Below are positions 48,962 to 58,489 of a DNA stretch of 64,000 nucleotides, piece by piece. This stretch comes from Paenibacillus sp. cl123. GTDB lineage: Bacteria; Bacillota; Bacilli; Paenibacillales; NBRC-103111. The position numbers and the translations under genes were made by a program. How positions within the stretch are numbered: the stretch's first letter is position 1; every line of letters starts with the position of its first letter. The notes beneath the pieces were generated by a model. The model saw nothing but the letters and a program-made list of their open reading frames with translations. It was not told where the DNA came from and did not search any database. The DNA lies in assembly GCF_900101595.1 (NCBI RefSeq), contig NZ_FMYY01000009.1:124001-188000 (forward strand). Direction: 5' to 3'.

Positions 48962-49447
48962 CTAGCGCGCTACCTTCTGGCGCTCGCGCAGCGCCCGCTG
49001 AATATCCCGCTGAGCATCGCGCTTGGCGTCGCTCTCCCGCTTGTCATACTGCTTCTTGCCTCGGCCGAGGCCAATCAGCAGCTTGGCATAGCCGTTGCGG
49101 ATATATACCTTGAGCGGTACGAGCGTATAGCCTTCCCGCTTAACATGACCGATCAGCTTGCTGATCTCGGTCTTCTTCAAGAGAAGCTTGCGCGCCCTTG
49201 TCGGATCGCTGGGATTGTGGCGGTTGCCCTGCTCGAAGGGACTGATATGCATGTTATGAATGAAGGCTTCGCCGTTGCGGATCGTGGCGAAAGCATCGCC
49301 GATATTCGATCTTCCCAGCCGCAGAGACTTGATCTCCGTACCGGTCAGCACCAGGCCGCATTCATAAGTATCCTCGATAAAGTAATCATGTGACGCTTTC
49401 TTATTCTGCGCCAGCAGCTTACCGTCGCTCTTCTTGCTCATCGGCAC
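48962..49447 (-). CDS. smpB: SsrA-binding protein SmpB
   Basis: A 161-aa protein that delivers tmRNA to stalled ribosomes. Full-length family features are [36 protein letters not shown], the [20 protein letters not shown] block, and a basic C-terminal tail ([20 protein letters not shown]) that fills the empty mRNA channel. GTG at 49447 has aaagggg 5 bases before; ATG at 49441 is the alternative. It is followed by ssrA and preceded by rnr, so the trans-translation set is together. Confidence 0.95.
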   Translation of the reverse strand: MPMSKKSDGKLLAQNKKASHDYFIEDTYECGLVLTGTEIKSLRLGRSNIGDAFATIRNGEAFIHNMHISPFEQGNRHNPSDPTRARKLLLKKTEISKLIGHVKREGYTLVPLKVYIRNGYAKLLIGLGRGKKQYDKRESDAKRDAQRDIQRALRERQKVAR

Positions 49448-49482
49448 CGTGACCCCTTTCCTCCAGCGGTTCCCACAAAATA

Positions 49483-49514
49483 GGGATGGAGTTCATTGTA
49501 CCAAACTCCATCCC
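49483..49514 (-). terminator. Hairpin between rnr and smpB
   Basis: The arms GGGATGGAGTT and AACTCCATCCC flank a 10-base loop; on the minus strand TATTTTG follows. It is probably a partial terminator. Confidence 0.6.
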
Positions 49515-49528
49515 CAGAAATCAAGCGC

Positions 49529-52186
49529 CTAACGCTTGACGGTCTTCTTGCGCTTCTTCTTGGCGAAGCCGATGCCCGCCGGCGATCCGCCGCCCGCTTC
49601 AGCCCCACCGGCGCTGCCGCCGGTGGAGCGCCCGCGCTTGCCACCAGCGCCGCGGCCGACGGCCTCTAGCGCGCGGGCCTTCGCCGCTCCGGCGCCCTTG
49701 CCGCGGCCACCGCCGCTGCGCTTGCCTGCGCCTGCGCCGGCCCCGGCGCCGAAGCCGCCCGGGCTCGCTGCGGCCGCGCCGTCGCCGTCGCGGCTGCCGC
49801 CGAAGCCCGGCGCCGCCTCGCCCCGGCGGGCGTTGCGCTCGCCGCCCGCTTCGCCGGCGCCTGCTGCCTGCCGCTCCCGGCGGCCCGGCCTAGCCGCGCT
49901 GCCGCTCCGCCCGGCAGCCTTGCCGCTGCGGCCTCCGGCTGCGCTGCGTCCGGCGGCGAAGCCGCCGCGGGCGCCGCCGCCCTTGCGTTTGTCCTTGCGG
50001 ACCGCGTTCAGCGCGTCGACCAGGCTGATCTTTTGCTGCCTCGGCTTCATATCGACCATCGCGAAATCCACGGTCTTCTCGTCCATGTTGACGCGCGACA
50101 CGCGAACCTTGACCTCGTCGCCGAGCCGGTAAATCTTCGAGGTCCGCTCGCCGATGAGCGCATGCTGCGCTTCGTGATAATGATAATAGTCATCGGACAT
50201 ATCCGAGAGCCGGATCAGTCCTTCGACCGTGTTGTCCAGCTCGATGAAGATTCCGAAGCTCGTCACGCTGCTGATAATGCCGTCAAATTCCTCGCCGACT
50301 TTATCCAGCATGAATTCGGCTTTTTTCAGCGCCTCGGTCTCCCGCTCGGCATCGACGGCGACACGCTCGCGCTCGGACGACTGGCGGGCGATATCCTCCA
50401 TACGCGAAGCCAAATATTCATGGCGCTGGTCGGTCAGCGCCCCTCCGCTCTCCAGCACCTCGCGGATGACCCGGTGGATGATTAAGTCGGGATACCGCCG
50501 GATCGGGGAGGTGAAGTGCGAATAATATTCAGCGGCCAGGCCGTAATGGCCCATACTGTTTGCATCATAACGCGCTTGCTTCATGGAACGGAGCATGACG
50601 GTGCTGATAACCGTTTCTTCCTTGGTTCCTTTAATCTCCTCCAGCAGCGTTTGCAGGGCACGGGGATGCACCGTATTGCCTTTGCCACGCACCACATAGC
50701 CGAAGTTCGTAATAAATTCCATAAAGTGCTGCAGCTTCTCGCCGTCCGGGTCCTCGTGAATCCGGTACAGGAAAGGCACCTTCAGCCAGTAGAAATGCTC
50801 CGCCACCGTTTCGTTGGCCGCCAGCATGAACTCTTCGATAATCATCTCCGCAATGGTCCGGTCCCGCTTGATGATATCCGTCGGCTTGCCTTCCTCGTCG
50901 ACAAGAATCTTGGATTCCTGGAAGTCAAAGTCGATCGCGCCGCGCTTCATTCGTCGGCCACGAAGCTTGGTCGCCAGCTCCTCCATCAGACGGAAGTCGT
51001 CCATCAGGTAGCCGTATTTCTCCACCAGCTCGGGATCGGGCGTTTCCTCCGTTAGCAGCAGGCGGACATTTTTGTAGGTCATCCGCTCGCTCGTGCGAAT
51101 TACACTGGTAAAAATATCATGACGCACTACGTTCGCATTGGCATCGAATTCCATCTCGCAGGACATCGTCAGCCGGTCCACCTGCGGGTTCAACGAACAG
51201 ATCCCGTTAGACAACCGATGCGGCAGCATTGGAATGACTCTGTCGACCAAATAAACGCTCGTCCCCCGGTTATAAGCTTCCTGATCGAGCGCCGAGCCCT
51301 CGCGTACATAATAGCTCACATCGGCGATATGCACGCCCAGCACATAGTTGCCGTTCTCCAGCCGCTCGACGTTGACCGCGTCGTCCAGGTCCTTGGCGTC
51401 CTCGCCATCGATCGTGACAATCCGCTTGCCGCGCAGATCGCGCCGCCCTTGGCTGCGGATTTCTTCCTCGGTGATCGATTCCGGCGCAGCGGTCGCTTCC
51501 TCCATCACATCGTCCGGGAACGACTCCGGCAGCCCATGCTTGCGGATAATGGAGAGAATATCGACACCGGGATCGTTGCGATGCCCCAGTATTTCGATAA
51601 CCTCGCCTTGAGCAGCGGCACGTCCCTCGGGATAAGTTACAATATTTACGACGACCTTATGCCCGTCCATCGCCCCGTTGAACGCTTCCTTCGGGATAAA
51701 AATATCCCGTACAACCCGCTTATCGTCAGGCACGACGAACGCATATTCTTCATGGGCCTGAAACAACCCGACAATTCTCGTATTGCTGCGGCTGACGACG
51801 CGCACGACCTCGCCTTCCATGCGGCCGCCCGACGCGCTCTTCGAATTTACCCGCACGAGAACGATATCCCCGTTCATCGCGGTGCCCATATCATTGGCAT
51901 GAATATAAATGTCCGGCAGCTCCCGGTCCTCGGGAATCAGGAACCCGAAGCCTTTGGCATGGGCCTGAAGCTTGCCGCGAAGCAGATTCATCCGCTCGGG
52001 AACGCCATAACGATCATTGCGCGTGCGGAGAATAAGACCTTCATTCTCGAGATCGTTCAGCAGCTTGATGAAGGACTTGAATGCCACTGCATCCTCCAGC
52101 GCAAATTGCTGCTCCAGCTCTTGATAAGTCATCGGCTTATAGGCGGTTTCTTTCATAAAATCCAGCAGCGCTTCTTTGGTTACCAT
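49529..52186 (-). CDS. rnr: Ribonuclease R with extended low-complexity C-terminal tail
   Basis: An 885-aa 3'-5' exoribonuclease of the RNB family, which degrades structured RNA and, with SmpB-tmRNA, non-stop mRNAs. The order is: N-terminal winged helix (1-60), two cold-shock domains (about 70-230), and the RNB catalytic domain (about 250-600). The catalytic aspartates are in IDGEDAKDLDDAVN and the core in HYGLAAEYYSHFTSPIRRYP. An S1 domain follows (about 640-720). The last 150 or so residues are extraordinary: almost only Gly, Ala, Arg, Ser and Lys (AGAGAGAGKRSGGGRGKGAG-type), ending AKKKRKKTVKR. Usual Firmicute tails are short and Lys-rich. The DNA of the tail is far more GC-rich than the rest. 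ATG start at 52186. Confidence 0.95.
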   Translation of the reverse strand: MVTKEALLDFMKETAYKPMTYQELEQQFALEDAVAFKSFIKLLNDLENEGLILRTRNDRYGVPERMNLLRGKLQAHAKGFGFLIPEDRELPDIYIHANDMGTAMNGDIVLVRVNSKSASGGRMEGEVVRVVSRSNTRIVGLFQAHEEYAFVVPDDKRVVRDIFIPKEAFNGAMDGHKVVVNIVTYPEGRAAAQGEVIEILGHRNDPGVDILSIIRKHGLPESFPDDVMEEATAAPESITEEEIRSQGRRDLRGKRIVTIDGEDAKDLDDAVNVERLENGNYVLGVHIADVSYYVREGSALDQEAYNRGTSVYLVDRVIPMLPHRLSNGICSLNPQVDRLTMSCEMEFDANANVVRHDIFTSVIRTSERMTYKNVRLLLTEETPDPELVEKYGYLMDDFRLMEELATKLRGRRMKRGAIDFDFQESKILVDEEGKPTDIIKRDRTIAEMIIEEFMLAANETVAEHFYWLKVPFLYRIHEDPDGEKLQHFMEFITNFGYVVRGKGNTVHPRALQTLLEEIKGTKEETVISTVMLRSMKQARYDANSMGHYGLAAEYYSHFTSPIRRYPDLIIHRVIREVLESGGALTDQRHEYLASRMEDIARQSSERERVAVDAERETEALKKAEFMLDKVGEEFDGIISSVTSFGIFIELDNTVEGLIRLSDMSDDYYHYHEAQHALIGERTSKIYRLGDEVKVRVSRVNMDEKTVDFAMVDMKPRQQKISLVDALNAVRKDKRKGGGARGGFAAGRSAAGGRSGKAAGRSGSAARPGRRERQAAGAGEAGGERNARRGEAAPGFGGSRDGDGAAAASPGGFGAGAGAGAGKRSGGGRGKGAGAAKARALEAVGRGAGGKRGRSTGGSAGGAEAGGGSPAGIGFAKKKRKKTVKR

Positions 52187-52419
52187 CGTGAGTCACCCCT
52201 TGTCTGTCTATCTTATGCGGGCGCTGTTCATCTCCGCCTGTTTCGTTGTCCCGTATAGGTCAAGCTTGCCCAAAAAAGCGGCATTCTCTTCATAATACCC
52301 GCTCAACCCGGGTAGAAAACTTTTTTCAAGCTTGTTCATCATTAATCTATGTAAACAGGCATCTTCTGATTCTCGAGACCGAAGCCGGTCGCCTGCGCGA
52401 TAGCGATAGCTACAAAAAA

Positions 52420-52445
52420 ACAGCAGGAGCATGAACCCCTGCTGT
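52420..52445 (-). terminator. Terminator of secG
   Basis: The arms ACAGCAGG and CCTGCTGT with a 10-base loop are followed on the minus strand by a run of seven T. It lies 13 bp after the secG stop. Confidence 0.85.
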
Positions 52446-52457
52446 CGTTTGGTATGT

Positions 52458-52697
52458 TTAGACAGATCTGACGAAATAAGCAACCACAATCGTCAGTATA
52501 AAGAAAATGACGGCGAGTACCATCGTCAAACGCTGGAGGAACAGCTCCATCCCGCGCGCCTTCTGCTTGCCGAACAAGTGCTCCGCACCCCCGGAGATGG
52601 CACCGGATAATCCAGCGCTCTTGCCCGGTTGCAGCAATACCGCCAGTATTAATCCAATAGACGCAATCACCAAAACAATCTTCAGTGCAATTTCCAT
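52458..52697 (-). CDS. secG: Protein translocase subunit SecG
   Basis: A 79-aa SecYEG accessory subunit with two membrane spans (IALKIVLVIASIGLILAVLL and TMVLAVIFFILTIVVAYFV) joined by the conserved loop QPGKSAGLSGAISGGAEHLFG. ATG at 52697 stands behind a taggaggtg site; the upstream in-frame codons to 52751 lack support. secG next to rnr is the usual Firmicute order. Confidence 0.93.
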   Translation of the reverse strand: MEIALKIVLVIASIGLILAVLLQPGKSAGLSGAISGGAEHLFGKQKARGMELFLQRLTMVLAVIFFILTIVVAYFVRSV

Positions 52698-52855
52698 CTT
52701 CACACCTCCTACGAGCAGCGTTCCGCTAACTTGTCCGTAAATAGACAGCATGCATAGTATAACACAAAAAAATCCTTATGACAATTCCGGTTCCAGGGAC
52801 AAAACAATCAGCCTCCATCCCGGCAGAGGGGACCGAGGCTAATCGCCCCACTTCG

Positions 52856-53791
52856 TCAGAACAACAGCCGTCTGCTCGATATTTTGGCTGAGAGTATGTG
52901 ACCGGCATTCGAATTACTGTGCCCGCACTCGAGCGGCGGGGGACCGACGTAAGCGGTCTCCCTTCCTTCGATCGTAAGCACGCCGGGCTCCAGGGTAACG
53001 AGGGCGTACAAGCCTTCCCGGTACGGAGCGGTGCGGGCCAAGAGGGGATGCGATTCCGTAATCTCCTCCGAATAGCGGACGCGTTCGTAGTCCTTGCCCA
53101 TATAGAAGTAAGACATGCTATTAATATGGATGAAATAAATATCATCGATCACCTTCACGCCGTCCAGATGGCTGTGGCCATTCATACAAGCGACCACCTT
53201 GCGGAATCCTGCCTCTGCATTCGCTTCTCTTAGCACCGCGAGCAGCTCGTCGCTGTTCTGGATACCGATGTTGAAGCCGAGATGGACGGATTCCAGATTT
53301 TGATGGCTGAAGATGATCGTAGATTTGCCCGTTGCTGCCAGATCGCCCTTCAGCCAATCCAGCTGCTCAGGCGTCACGTTGCCGATATGCTTCGGATGCT
53401 TGTGATAATTTCCATGCGCATAGTCGGCATACCCGTCCTCCAAGTTCAGGTAGTTCGTATCGAGCACGACAAAGTGGTAATCGCCGCTGTCGAACGAATA
53501 ATAATTGCGCGGCATTCCTAGATAATCCATCATCTCCTGCTTGCCGCATCGATCCATGTCATGATTGCCCAGCACATGATACGCAGGACCCGCAAACCGT
53601 TCCCAGATGCTGACGAAATGCTTGTTTTCCGGTTTCGGATAGCAGAAATCGCCGAGCTGCACGATAAAGTCCGCCCGCTCCCGGTTCATATGGTCGACGA
53701 ACTCTGCCAGCCGCTCCTCCGCCTTGTACATAAAGTCCTGATGAACATCCGCCATCAAGCCGAACCTGATCTTTGCTCCGTTGCCGCTCAT
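52856..53791 (-). CDS. Calcineurin-like metallophosphoesterase
   Basis: A 311-aa binuclear-metal phosphoesterase with all motifs: MADVH (about 13-17), VQLGDFCYP (about 44-52), LGNHDMD (about 74-80), IFSHQN and NGHSHLDG (about 203-210). No signal peptide is seen, so it is probably cytoplasmic. It starts 20 bp after the last permease gene of the third importer and reads as the last gene of that operon. The substrate may be a phosphodiester or phosphomonoester from the imported compound; this is inference. Related proteins include 3',5'-cyclic nucleotide and phospholipid-type phosphodiesterases. Confidence 0.87.
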   Translation of the reverse strand: MSGNGAKIRFGLMADVHQDFMYKAEERLAEFVDHMNRERADFIVQLGDFCYPKPENKHFVSIWERFAGPAYHVLGNHDMDRCGKQEMMDYLGMPRNYYSFDSGDYHFVVLDTNYLNLEDGYADYAHGNYHKHPKHIGNVTPEQLDWLKGDLAATGKSTIIFSHQNLESVHLGFNIGIQNSDELLAVLREANAEAGFRKVVACMNGHSHLDGVKVIDDIYFIHINSMSYFYMGKDYERVRYSEEITESHPLLARTAPYREGLYALVTLEPGVLTIEGRETAYVGPPPLECGHSNSNAGHILSAKISSRRLLF

Positions 53792-53811
53792 TGCCTCTTC
53801 TCCCCTACATC

Positions 53812-54702
53812 CTATTCTTTGACCGAACCAAGCACGATCCCATGCACGAAATATCTTTGCAGCAGCGGGTAAATCAGCAAAATCGGCACCATGCTGATCA
53901 TGATTTTCGCCGCATTCAGCCCCTGATCCGACGTCTGCATCAGCAGCTTCAGCGTTTCCGCATCCAGATCTTCATATTGGGCCGGCTGCCGCAGCAGCGT
54001 ATTGATATACGTTTGCAGCGGCAGATTGGCCGAATCGTGGATCAGAATAAGCCCGTCGAAAAATGCGTTCCAATGCCCGACGATACTGAACAGCGTCACG
54101 GTAGCGATAGCGGGCAAGGCGAGCGGGATGTACAGCCGGATCATCGTATACCAGGGACCGGCCCCGTCCATCATCGCCGCTTCGTCCAGCTCCTTCGGCA
54201 GCGACTTGAAGAAATTCATCAGCAGAATAACGTTGAATACCGGTACCGCCCCCGGCAGCACTAGCGCCCAGATCGTATCGATCAAGCCGACCGATTTGAC
54301 CGTCAAATACCACGGAATCAGCCCTCCATGAAACAGCATGGAGACAACGACAATCCACATATAGACGTTCCGCGACCGGAACCTTTTGCTGTCGCGCGAC
54401 AATGGGAACGCCATCAATACCGTTAATATAAATTGAATCGCCCCGCCCAGCAATACCCTTTTGACCGAAACGCCGAACGAGGTGAAAAACTGCTCATCTC
54501 CCATAAGCGTCGCATAGTTGGCCATGTTGAACTGAACCGGCCATACGGTCACCCGCCCCGCCGACACGGCCGCTTTATCACTGAAGGAAATCGCGACCGA
54601 ATGCAGGATCGGAAACAGAGAGACAAAAGCGATAACGATCAGCATGGCCGCTATGGCAGCATCGGTGATCTTAGAGCCGAAGCTCTTCCCGTAAACCGGC
54701 AA
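53812..54702 (-). CDS. ABC transporter permease, YtcP type (third importer)
   Basis: A permease of about 296 aa with six spans, the EAA loop DEAAMMDGAGPWYTMIRLYI (about 185-205) and the C-terminal YPLLQRYFVHGIVLGSVKE signature. The start is uncertain: TTG at 54702 stands about 11 bases after gagagg, while GTG at 54711 is only 2 bases after it. The site overlaps the stop of the preceding permease gene, so the two are coupled. Confidence 0.87.
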   Translation of the reverse strand: MPVYGKSFGSKITDAAIAAMLIVIAFVSLFPILHSVAISFSDKAAVSAGRVTVWPVQFNMANYATLMGDEQFFTSFGVSVKRVLLGGAIQFILTVLMAFPLSRDSKRFRSRNVYMWIVVVSMLFHGGLIPWYLTVKSVGLIDTIWALVLPGAVPVFNVILLMNFFKSLPKELDEAAMMDGAGPWYTMIRLYIPLALPAIATVTLFSIVGHWNAFFDGLILIHDSANLPLQTYINTLLRQPAQYEDLDAETLKLLMQTSDQGLNAAKIMISMVPILLIYPLLQRYFVHGIVLGSVKE

Positions 54703-54718
54703 CGCAATCACAACCTCT

Positions 54719-55612
54719 CTAAAATATGCGATAGTTCGCAAACCGCGACGCCAGCTGGTAGGAGAGCACAATCAGGATGAAGCTGACGACCGATTTCATT
54801 AACCCTACCGCACTTGCGATGCCGTATTGCGAATGAACGAGCCCGACCCGGTACACGTAGGTGTCGATGACATCGCCCGATGCGTACACAAGCGGGTTGT
54901 ACAGGTTCAGAATTTGCTCGAAGCCGGCGCTCAGCACATTATCCAGCGACAACGTCGCCATCAGGATAACTGTCGTCATGATGCCCGGAAGCGTCACATA
55001 CAGAAGCTTCTGCCATCTTGTGGCTCCGTCGATTTCCGCCGCTTCGTACAAGGATGGATTGATGGCGGTCAGCGCCGCCAAATAAATAATCGCCTTGAAT
55101 CCGAACTCCTTCCATACGTCGCTGCTCACCAGAACGAACGGAAACCAGCTGTTGCTGCCGAGAAACAGAACCGGATCGATGCCGAAGAGGCCCAGAAGCT
55201 GGTTCACGATACCGCGCAAGGACAGCATATCGACTAAGATGATCGACAGAATCACCCAGGACATAAAATGCGGCAGATAGACGATCGTCTGGACCCATTT
55301 CTTAAAATACCGGTTGCGGACCTCGTTCAGCAGCAGCGCAAACAGCAGCGGGACGGCCAGATGAGCGACGATTTTCCACGAGGAGATGAAGAGCGTATTG
55401 AACAGCACAAGCCTGCTGTCCGATATTTGAAACATATACAGGATATTGTCGAGCCCGATCCATGGCGATCCCCATATTCCCTTGGAGGGCAAATATTTTT
55501 TGAAGGCGATCACCGCTCCGAACATCGGGTACAGGTGGAACACCGCCAGAAATACCATACCCGGCAGCAGCATAAGATGATAATGCCAGCGGATTTTACT
55601 TAAGACGTTCAA
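54719..55612 (-). CDS. ABC transporter permease, LplB type (third importer)
   Basis: A 297-aa permease beginning HYHLMLLPGMVFLAVFHLYP, with the EAA loop YEAAEIDGATRWQKLLYVTL (about 185-205) and the LplB end SYQLASRFANYRIF. TTG start at 55612; the frame overlaps the end of the binding-protein gene by 17 bp, indicating coupled translation. Confidence 0.88.
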   Translation of the reverse strand: MNVLSKIRWHYHLMLLPGMVFLAVFHLYPMFGAVIAFKKYLPSKGIWGSPWIGLDNILYMFQISDSRLVLFNTLFISSWKIVAHLAVPLLFALLLNEVRNRYFKKWVQTIVYLPHFMSWVILSIILVDMLSLRGIVNQLLGLFGIDPVLFLGSNSWFPFVLVSSDVWKEFGFKAIIYLAALTAINPSLYEAAEIDGATRWQKLLYVTLPGIMTTVILMATLSLDNVLSAGFEQILNLYNPLVYASGDVIDTYVYRVGLVHSQYGIASAVGLMKSVVSFILIVLSYQLASRFANYRIF

Positions 55613-57266
55613 CTTCCTTCACCACTTCCTTCGTGACATCTTCCCCGCCCTGCTTCTTCCATTCCGCTACGAACGTATCGAAATAATCAAGCGGCTTGTC
55701 GCCAACGATAATACGGATGAAGGACTCGTTCTCCAGCTTGGTCAAATTCGCCCATTTCAGCTCCATCGACTTCGTAATCCCGTAATATTGGCTGTACTCC
55801 TCCACGACCTCCGGCCGAAGCACCAGCTTGCCGCCATGGAATTGATACAGCACATAAGCCCAGTCCTGAGGCGATGCCTTCAAGGTATCCATGCCCTTCA
55901 AATAATTGTCGTATATGCCTACATCCGATTCGAGCAGCTTCTCCCGCGTGATCTTGCCCGACGCCGCGTCTTGAAACCGCTGGAAGCGGTCGTAGACGGT
56001 ATTTTTCGTCCGGAAGGTCTGCTGAATGGGGCGTACCGTCCAATTCGTGCCGGGACTATCCACATAAGGCTTCGGCGCTCCCGGTATGTTGTTATCCATT
56101 TCCGTGACCATATTGATCGCCTTGACGATCGCTTCGGGATGCTTGGCGCCTTTCTTGACAGCCATGATCTTGCCCATCGGGTTAGGCTGTCTGGCATGCA
56201 GCTTGCCGTCAGAGGACACAAGCAGGTAAGCGCCCCAATCCGCCTTCGGATTGTTCTTGACGGAGTCCGCGAGCGCCTTCATCGGAGCCCACGTATAGCC
56301 CATCGAGATGCCGGCTTTGCCAGCGCTTATATCCTTGGCGAATTGGTCCGGCTTCACTGTGCCGAATTCCTTGTCGAGCAGCCCTTCCGCATACCACTGC
56401 TGCAGCTTGCCTAAGGCCGTTTTCGTCTCCGGCAGAATCGAGCCGTATACGACTTGGCCTCCCGCATCCTTCCTCCACGTCTTCGGGTAGGATTGGTACG
56501 AGGTGAAGATCAGGTCCAGCGTATTGTAGCCGATCGTCGACGTCACGAATGTCGATGTGCTCTGAATGCCGAACGTATCCTTCTTGCCGTTCTGGTCCGG
56601 GTCCTGCTCGATAAACGCCCGGGCGACCTTCTCCAGATCATCCAGCCGGATGACCTCGGGCAAGTCGATTCCGACGTTCTTCAGCCAATCCTTGCGTATC
56701 CATACGACTCCGTCGTTGTCATGCGCAGGCACCGTGGAAGGAATGCCGACCAGCTTGCCGTCATAGGTGACCTTCTTCTTCATCTCCGGACCGAAGCCGT
56801 CTATCACCTGCTTAAGCAGCGGGGACGCATAGCTGTCGTACGCCTTGGTCATATCCTCCAGCATGTCGGATTCCGCCAATATCTTGAATTGCCCTTCGGT
56901 GACAAACATAAAATCCGGTATATCGTTGCTGGAGATGAGCAGATTCAGCTTCTCTTCCAGTCCGGACTGCGGCACCTCGAACGCATGCTGAAACTTGATG
57001 TTCAGCTTTTCCTCGAACATCTTGGTGAACCTGTTCTCCTGCAGCGTATCGCTTGAGCCCTGCGGCCACTTCACCTCGCCCGGATTGTAATAGCTGATAT
57101 TCAGTGTAACGGGCTCCTTGTACTTCCCGAACGGACCCGGCTCCTCATGAGCCGTTTGCTTCTGCTCCGGACTCGAAGCTTCCGGGCTGTCGCTGCCGCT
57201 GCAGGCGGTTGTGAAAGCGAGCAGCGCCGCCATAAGCGCCATAGACCCTGTTTTCCATGTGTGCAT
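55596..57266 (-). CDS. Extracellular solute-binding lipoprotein (third importer)
   Basis: A 556-aa lipoprotein with lipobox TTAC (Cys about 22) and a Ser/Glu-rich tether. Family features include EQDPDQNGKKDTFGI (about 215-230) and KKGAKHPEAIVKAINMV. It is first of the order binding protein, LplB, YtcP, phosphoesterase, and lies just downstream of its own sensor kinase and response regulator. The start is ATG behind ggggggac. Ligand unknown. Confidence 0.9.
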   Translation of the reverse strand: MHTWKTGSMALMAALLAFTTACSGSDSPEASSPEQKQTAHEEPGPFGKYKEPVTLNISYYNPGEVKWPQGSSDTLQENRFTKMFEEKLNIKFQHAFEVPQSGLEEKLNLLISSNDIPDFMFVTEGQFKILAESDMLEDMTKAYDSYASPLLKQVIDGFGPEMKKKVTYDGKLVGIPSTVPAHDNDGVVWIRKDWLKNVGIDLPEVIRLDDLEKVARAFIEQDPDQNGKKDTFGIQSTSTFVTSTIGYNTLDLIFTSYQSYPKTWRKDAGGQVVYGSILPETKTALGKLQQWYAEGLLDKEFGTVKPDQFAKDISAGKAGISMGYTWAPMKALADSVKNNPKADWGAYLLVSSDGKLHARQPNPMGKIMAVKKGAKHPEAIVKAINMVTEMDNNIPGAPKPYVDSPGTNWTVRPIQQTFRTKNTVYDRFQRFQDAASGKITREKLLESDVGIYDNYLKGMDTLKASPQDWAYVLYQFHGGKLVLRPEVVEEYSQYYGITKSMELKWANLTKLENESFIRIIVGDKPLDYFDTFVAEWKKQGGEDVTKEVVKEVERLK

Positions 57267-57409
57267 GGATCGTCCCCCCTAATCAATTGTCCTACAGTTG
57301 TTATCGTAGAGCATCGCACGGGAACGCCGTGAGGCAGAACGGACCCCGATCATGTGGAAAATGGTATAAATTGCTCCAGGACCAATCTCTTCACCTTGGA
57401 CGGCATTGT

Positions 57410-58489
57410 TCATACTTGGCTGCTGCGGTACTCCGAAGGAAGCAGACCGGTCTCCTCGCGAAACTGTCTGCTGAAGTACCGGTGGTCCAAAAATCCGCAT
57501 TCCTCCGCAATATCCGCGATCGGCTTGGACGTTTGCAGCAGCAATGTCTTGGCGCGGGCGATGCGCAGCTCCTTCATATAGTCGTGAAAGGTCCTGCCTA
57601 GCAAATTCTTGAAGCACTTGCTGAAATAGCCGCGGCTCATGTTCATCTTCCGGGCGATGTCATGCTGGGTCAATTTCAAGTCCATATTCGCTTTGATGTA
57701 TTGGGCGGCTTCCATAATCAGCAGAGCGGCTTCCTGCGGGTAGGACGAGATATGCAAATACTGGCGCAGATAATTCCGGAAGTCGGCCATATAAGCTTCC
57801 CAAGCGGCCCAGTTGTGAGCCGTCTCGGCTTTTTGCAGCCATACAGGCGCGAAATCAGCCCCCAGCATCCGGTTCCACTCCACGAATAAATAATGCATCA
57901 CCTTCTGCAGCTTGGGCATAGGCGGATTCAAGCCCCTCATCGTCCGGCATAACGATTCGAAGTGAGCATCCTTCACAGCCCAATGGAGCGGCAGCCATTC
58001 CTCGATGTGCGCCTGCAGCTTCTTTTCGTCCTCCTCCGACCAGACGACCGCCTCTCTCGACGCCTCGCTTTGTTCTTGCTGCCCCCATACCTTGGACTTA
58101 GACGCTCGCCACTCGTGCAATCGCTCCGAAATGCGGCCGAGCGACTCGCGCATCCGCTCATCCTCCAGCTCCGTCTTCACAATATAGTCGATGGCGCCAA
58201 GGCGAAGCGCTTCCTGAATATATTTGAAGTCCTCGTGACAGGTAAGCACTACCATGCAGACCTGGGGGAAATCATCTCTGACGCGGCGCATCAGATCGAA
58301 CCCGTTCATAACCGGCATCGACAGGTCCGTAATGAGCAGGTCTGCGCCCTGACGCTGGAGCAGCTCGATCGCCTTCTCCCCATTGCTCGCCTCGCCCGCA
58401 ATCCGAATTCCGAAATCCTCCCATGGCATCGTGGATATAAGCCCTTTTCGAACGAAATATTCATCATCAACGATCAATGCTCGATTCAT
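57410..58489 (-). CDS. Response regulator, YesN type (receiver plus AraC helix-turn-helix)
   Basis: A 359-aa regulator. The receiver domain (1-120) has acidic residues in VDDEYF, phosphoacceptor Asp55 (LLITDLSMPV) and Lys about 108 (DYIVKT). A central linker is followed by a C-terminal AraC-type DNA-binding domain (about 255-359: IARKMNMSRGYFSKCFKN, AEECGFLDHRYFSRQF). ATG at 58489 follows aaggagg and lies inside the end of the kinase gene (23-bp overlap). It probably activates the importer operon that begins 144 bp downstream. Confidence 0.92.
   Translation of the reverse strand: MNRALIVDDEYFVRKGLISTMPWEDFGIRIAGEASNGEKAIELLQRQGADLLITDLSMPVMNGFDLMRRVRDDFPQVCMVVLTCHEDFKYIQEALRLGAIDYIVKTELEDERMRESLGRISERLHEWRASKSKVWGQQEQSEASREAVVWSEEDEKKLQAHIEEWLPLHWAVKDAHFESLCRTMRGLNPPMPKLQKVMHYLFVEWNRMLGADFAPVWLQKAETAHNWAAWEAYMADFRNYLRQYLHISSYPQEAALLIMEAAQYIKANMDLKLTQHDIARKMNMSRGYFSKCFKNLLGRTFHDYMKELRIARAKTLLLQTSKPIADIAEECGFLDHRYFSRQFREETGLLPSEYRSSQV

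Noticed and set aside
49536-50132. Plus-strand Ala/Pro-rich open frame opposite the RNase R tail
   Set aside because: It is the antisense of a GC-rich low-complexity stretch and has no independent coding signs.
52208-52489. Minus-strand 93-codon frame between rnr and secG
   Set aside because: It spans the secG terminator and resembles no protein; it is probably chance.
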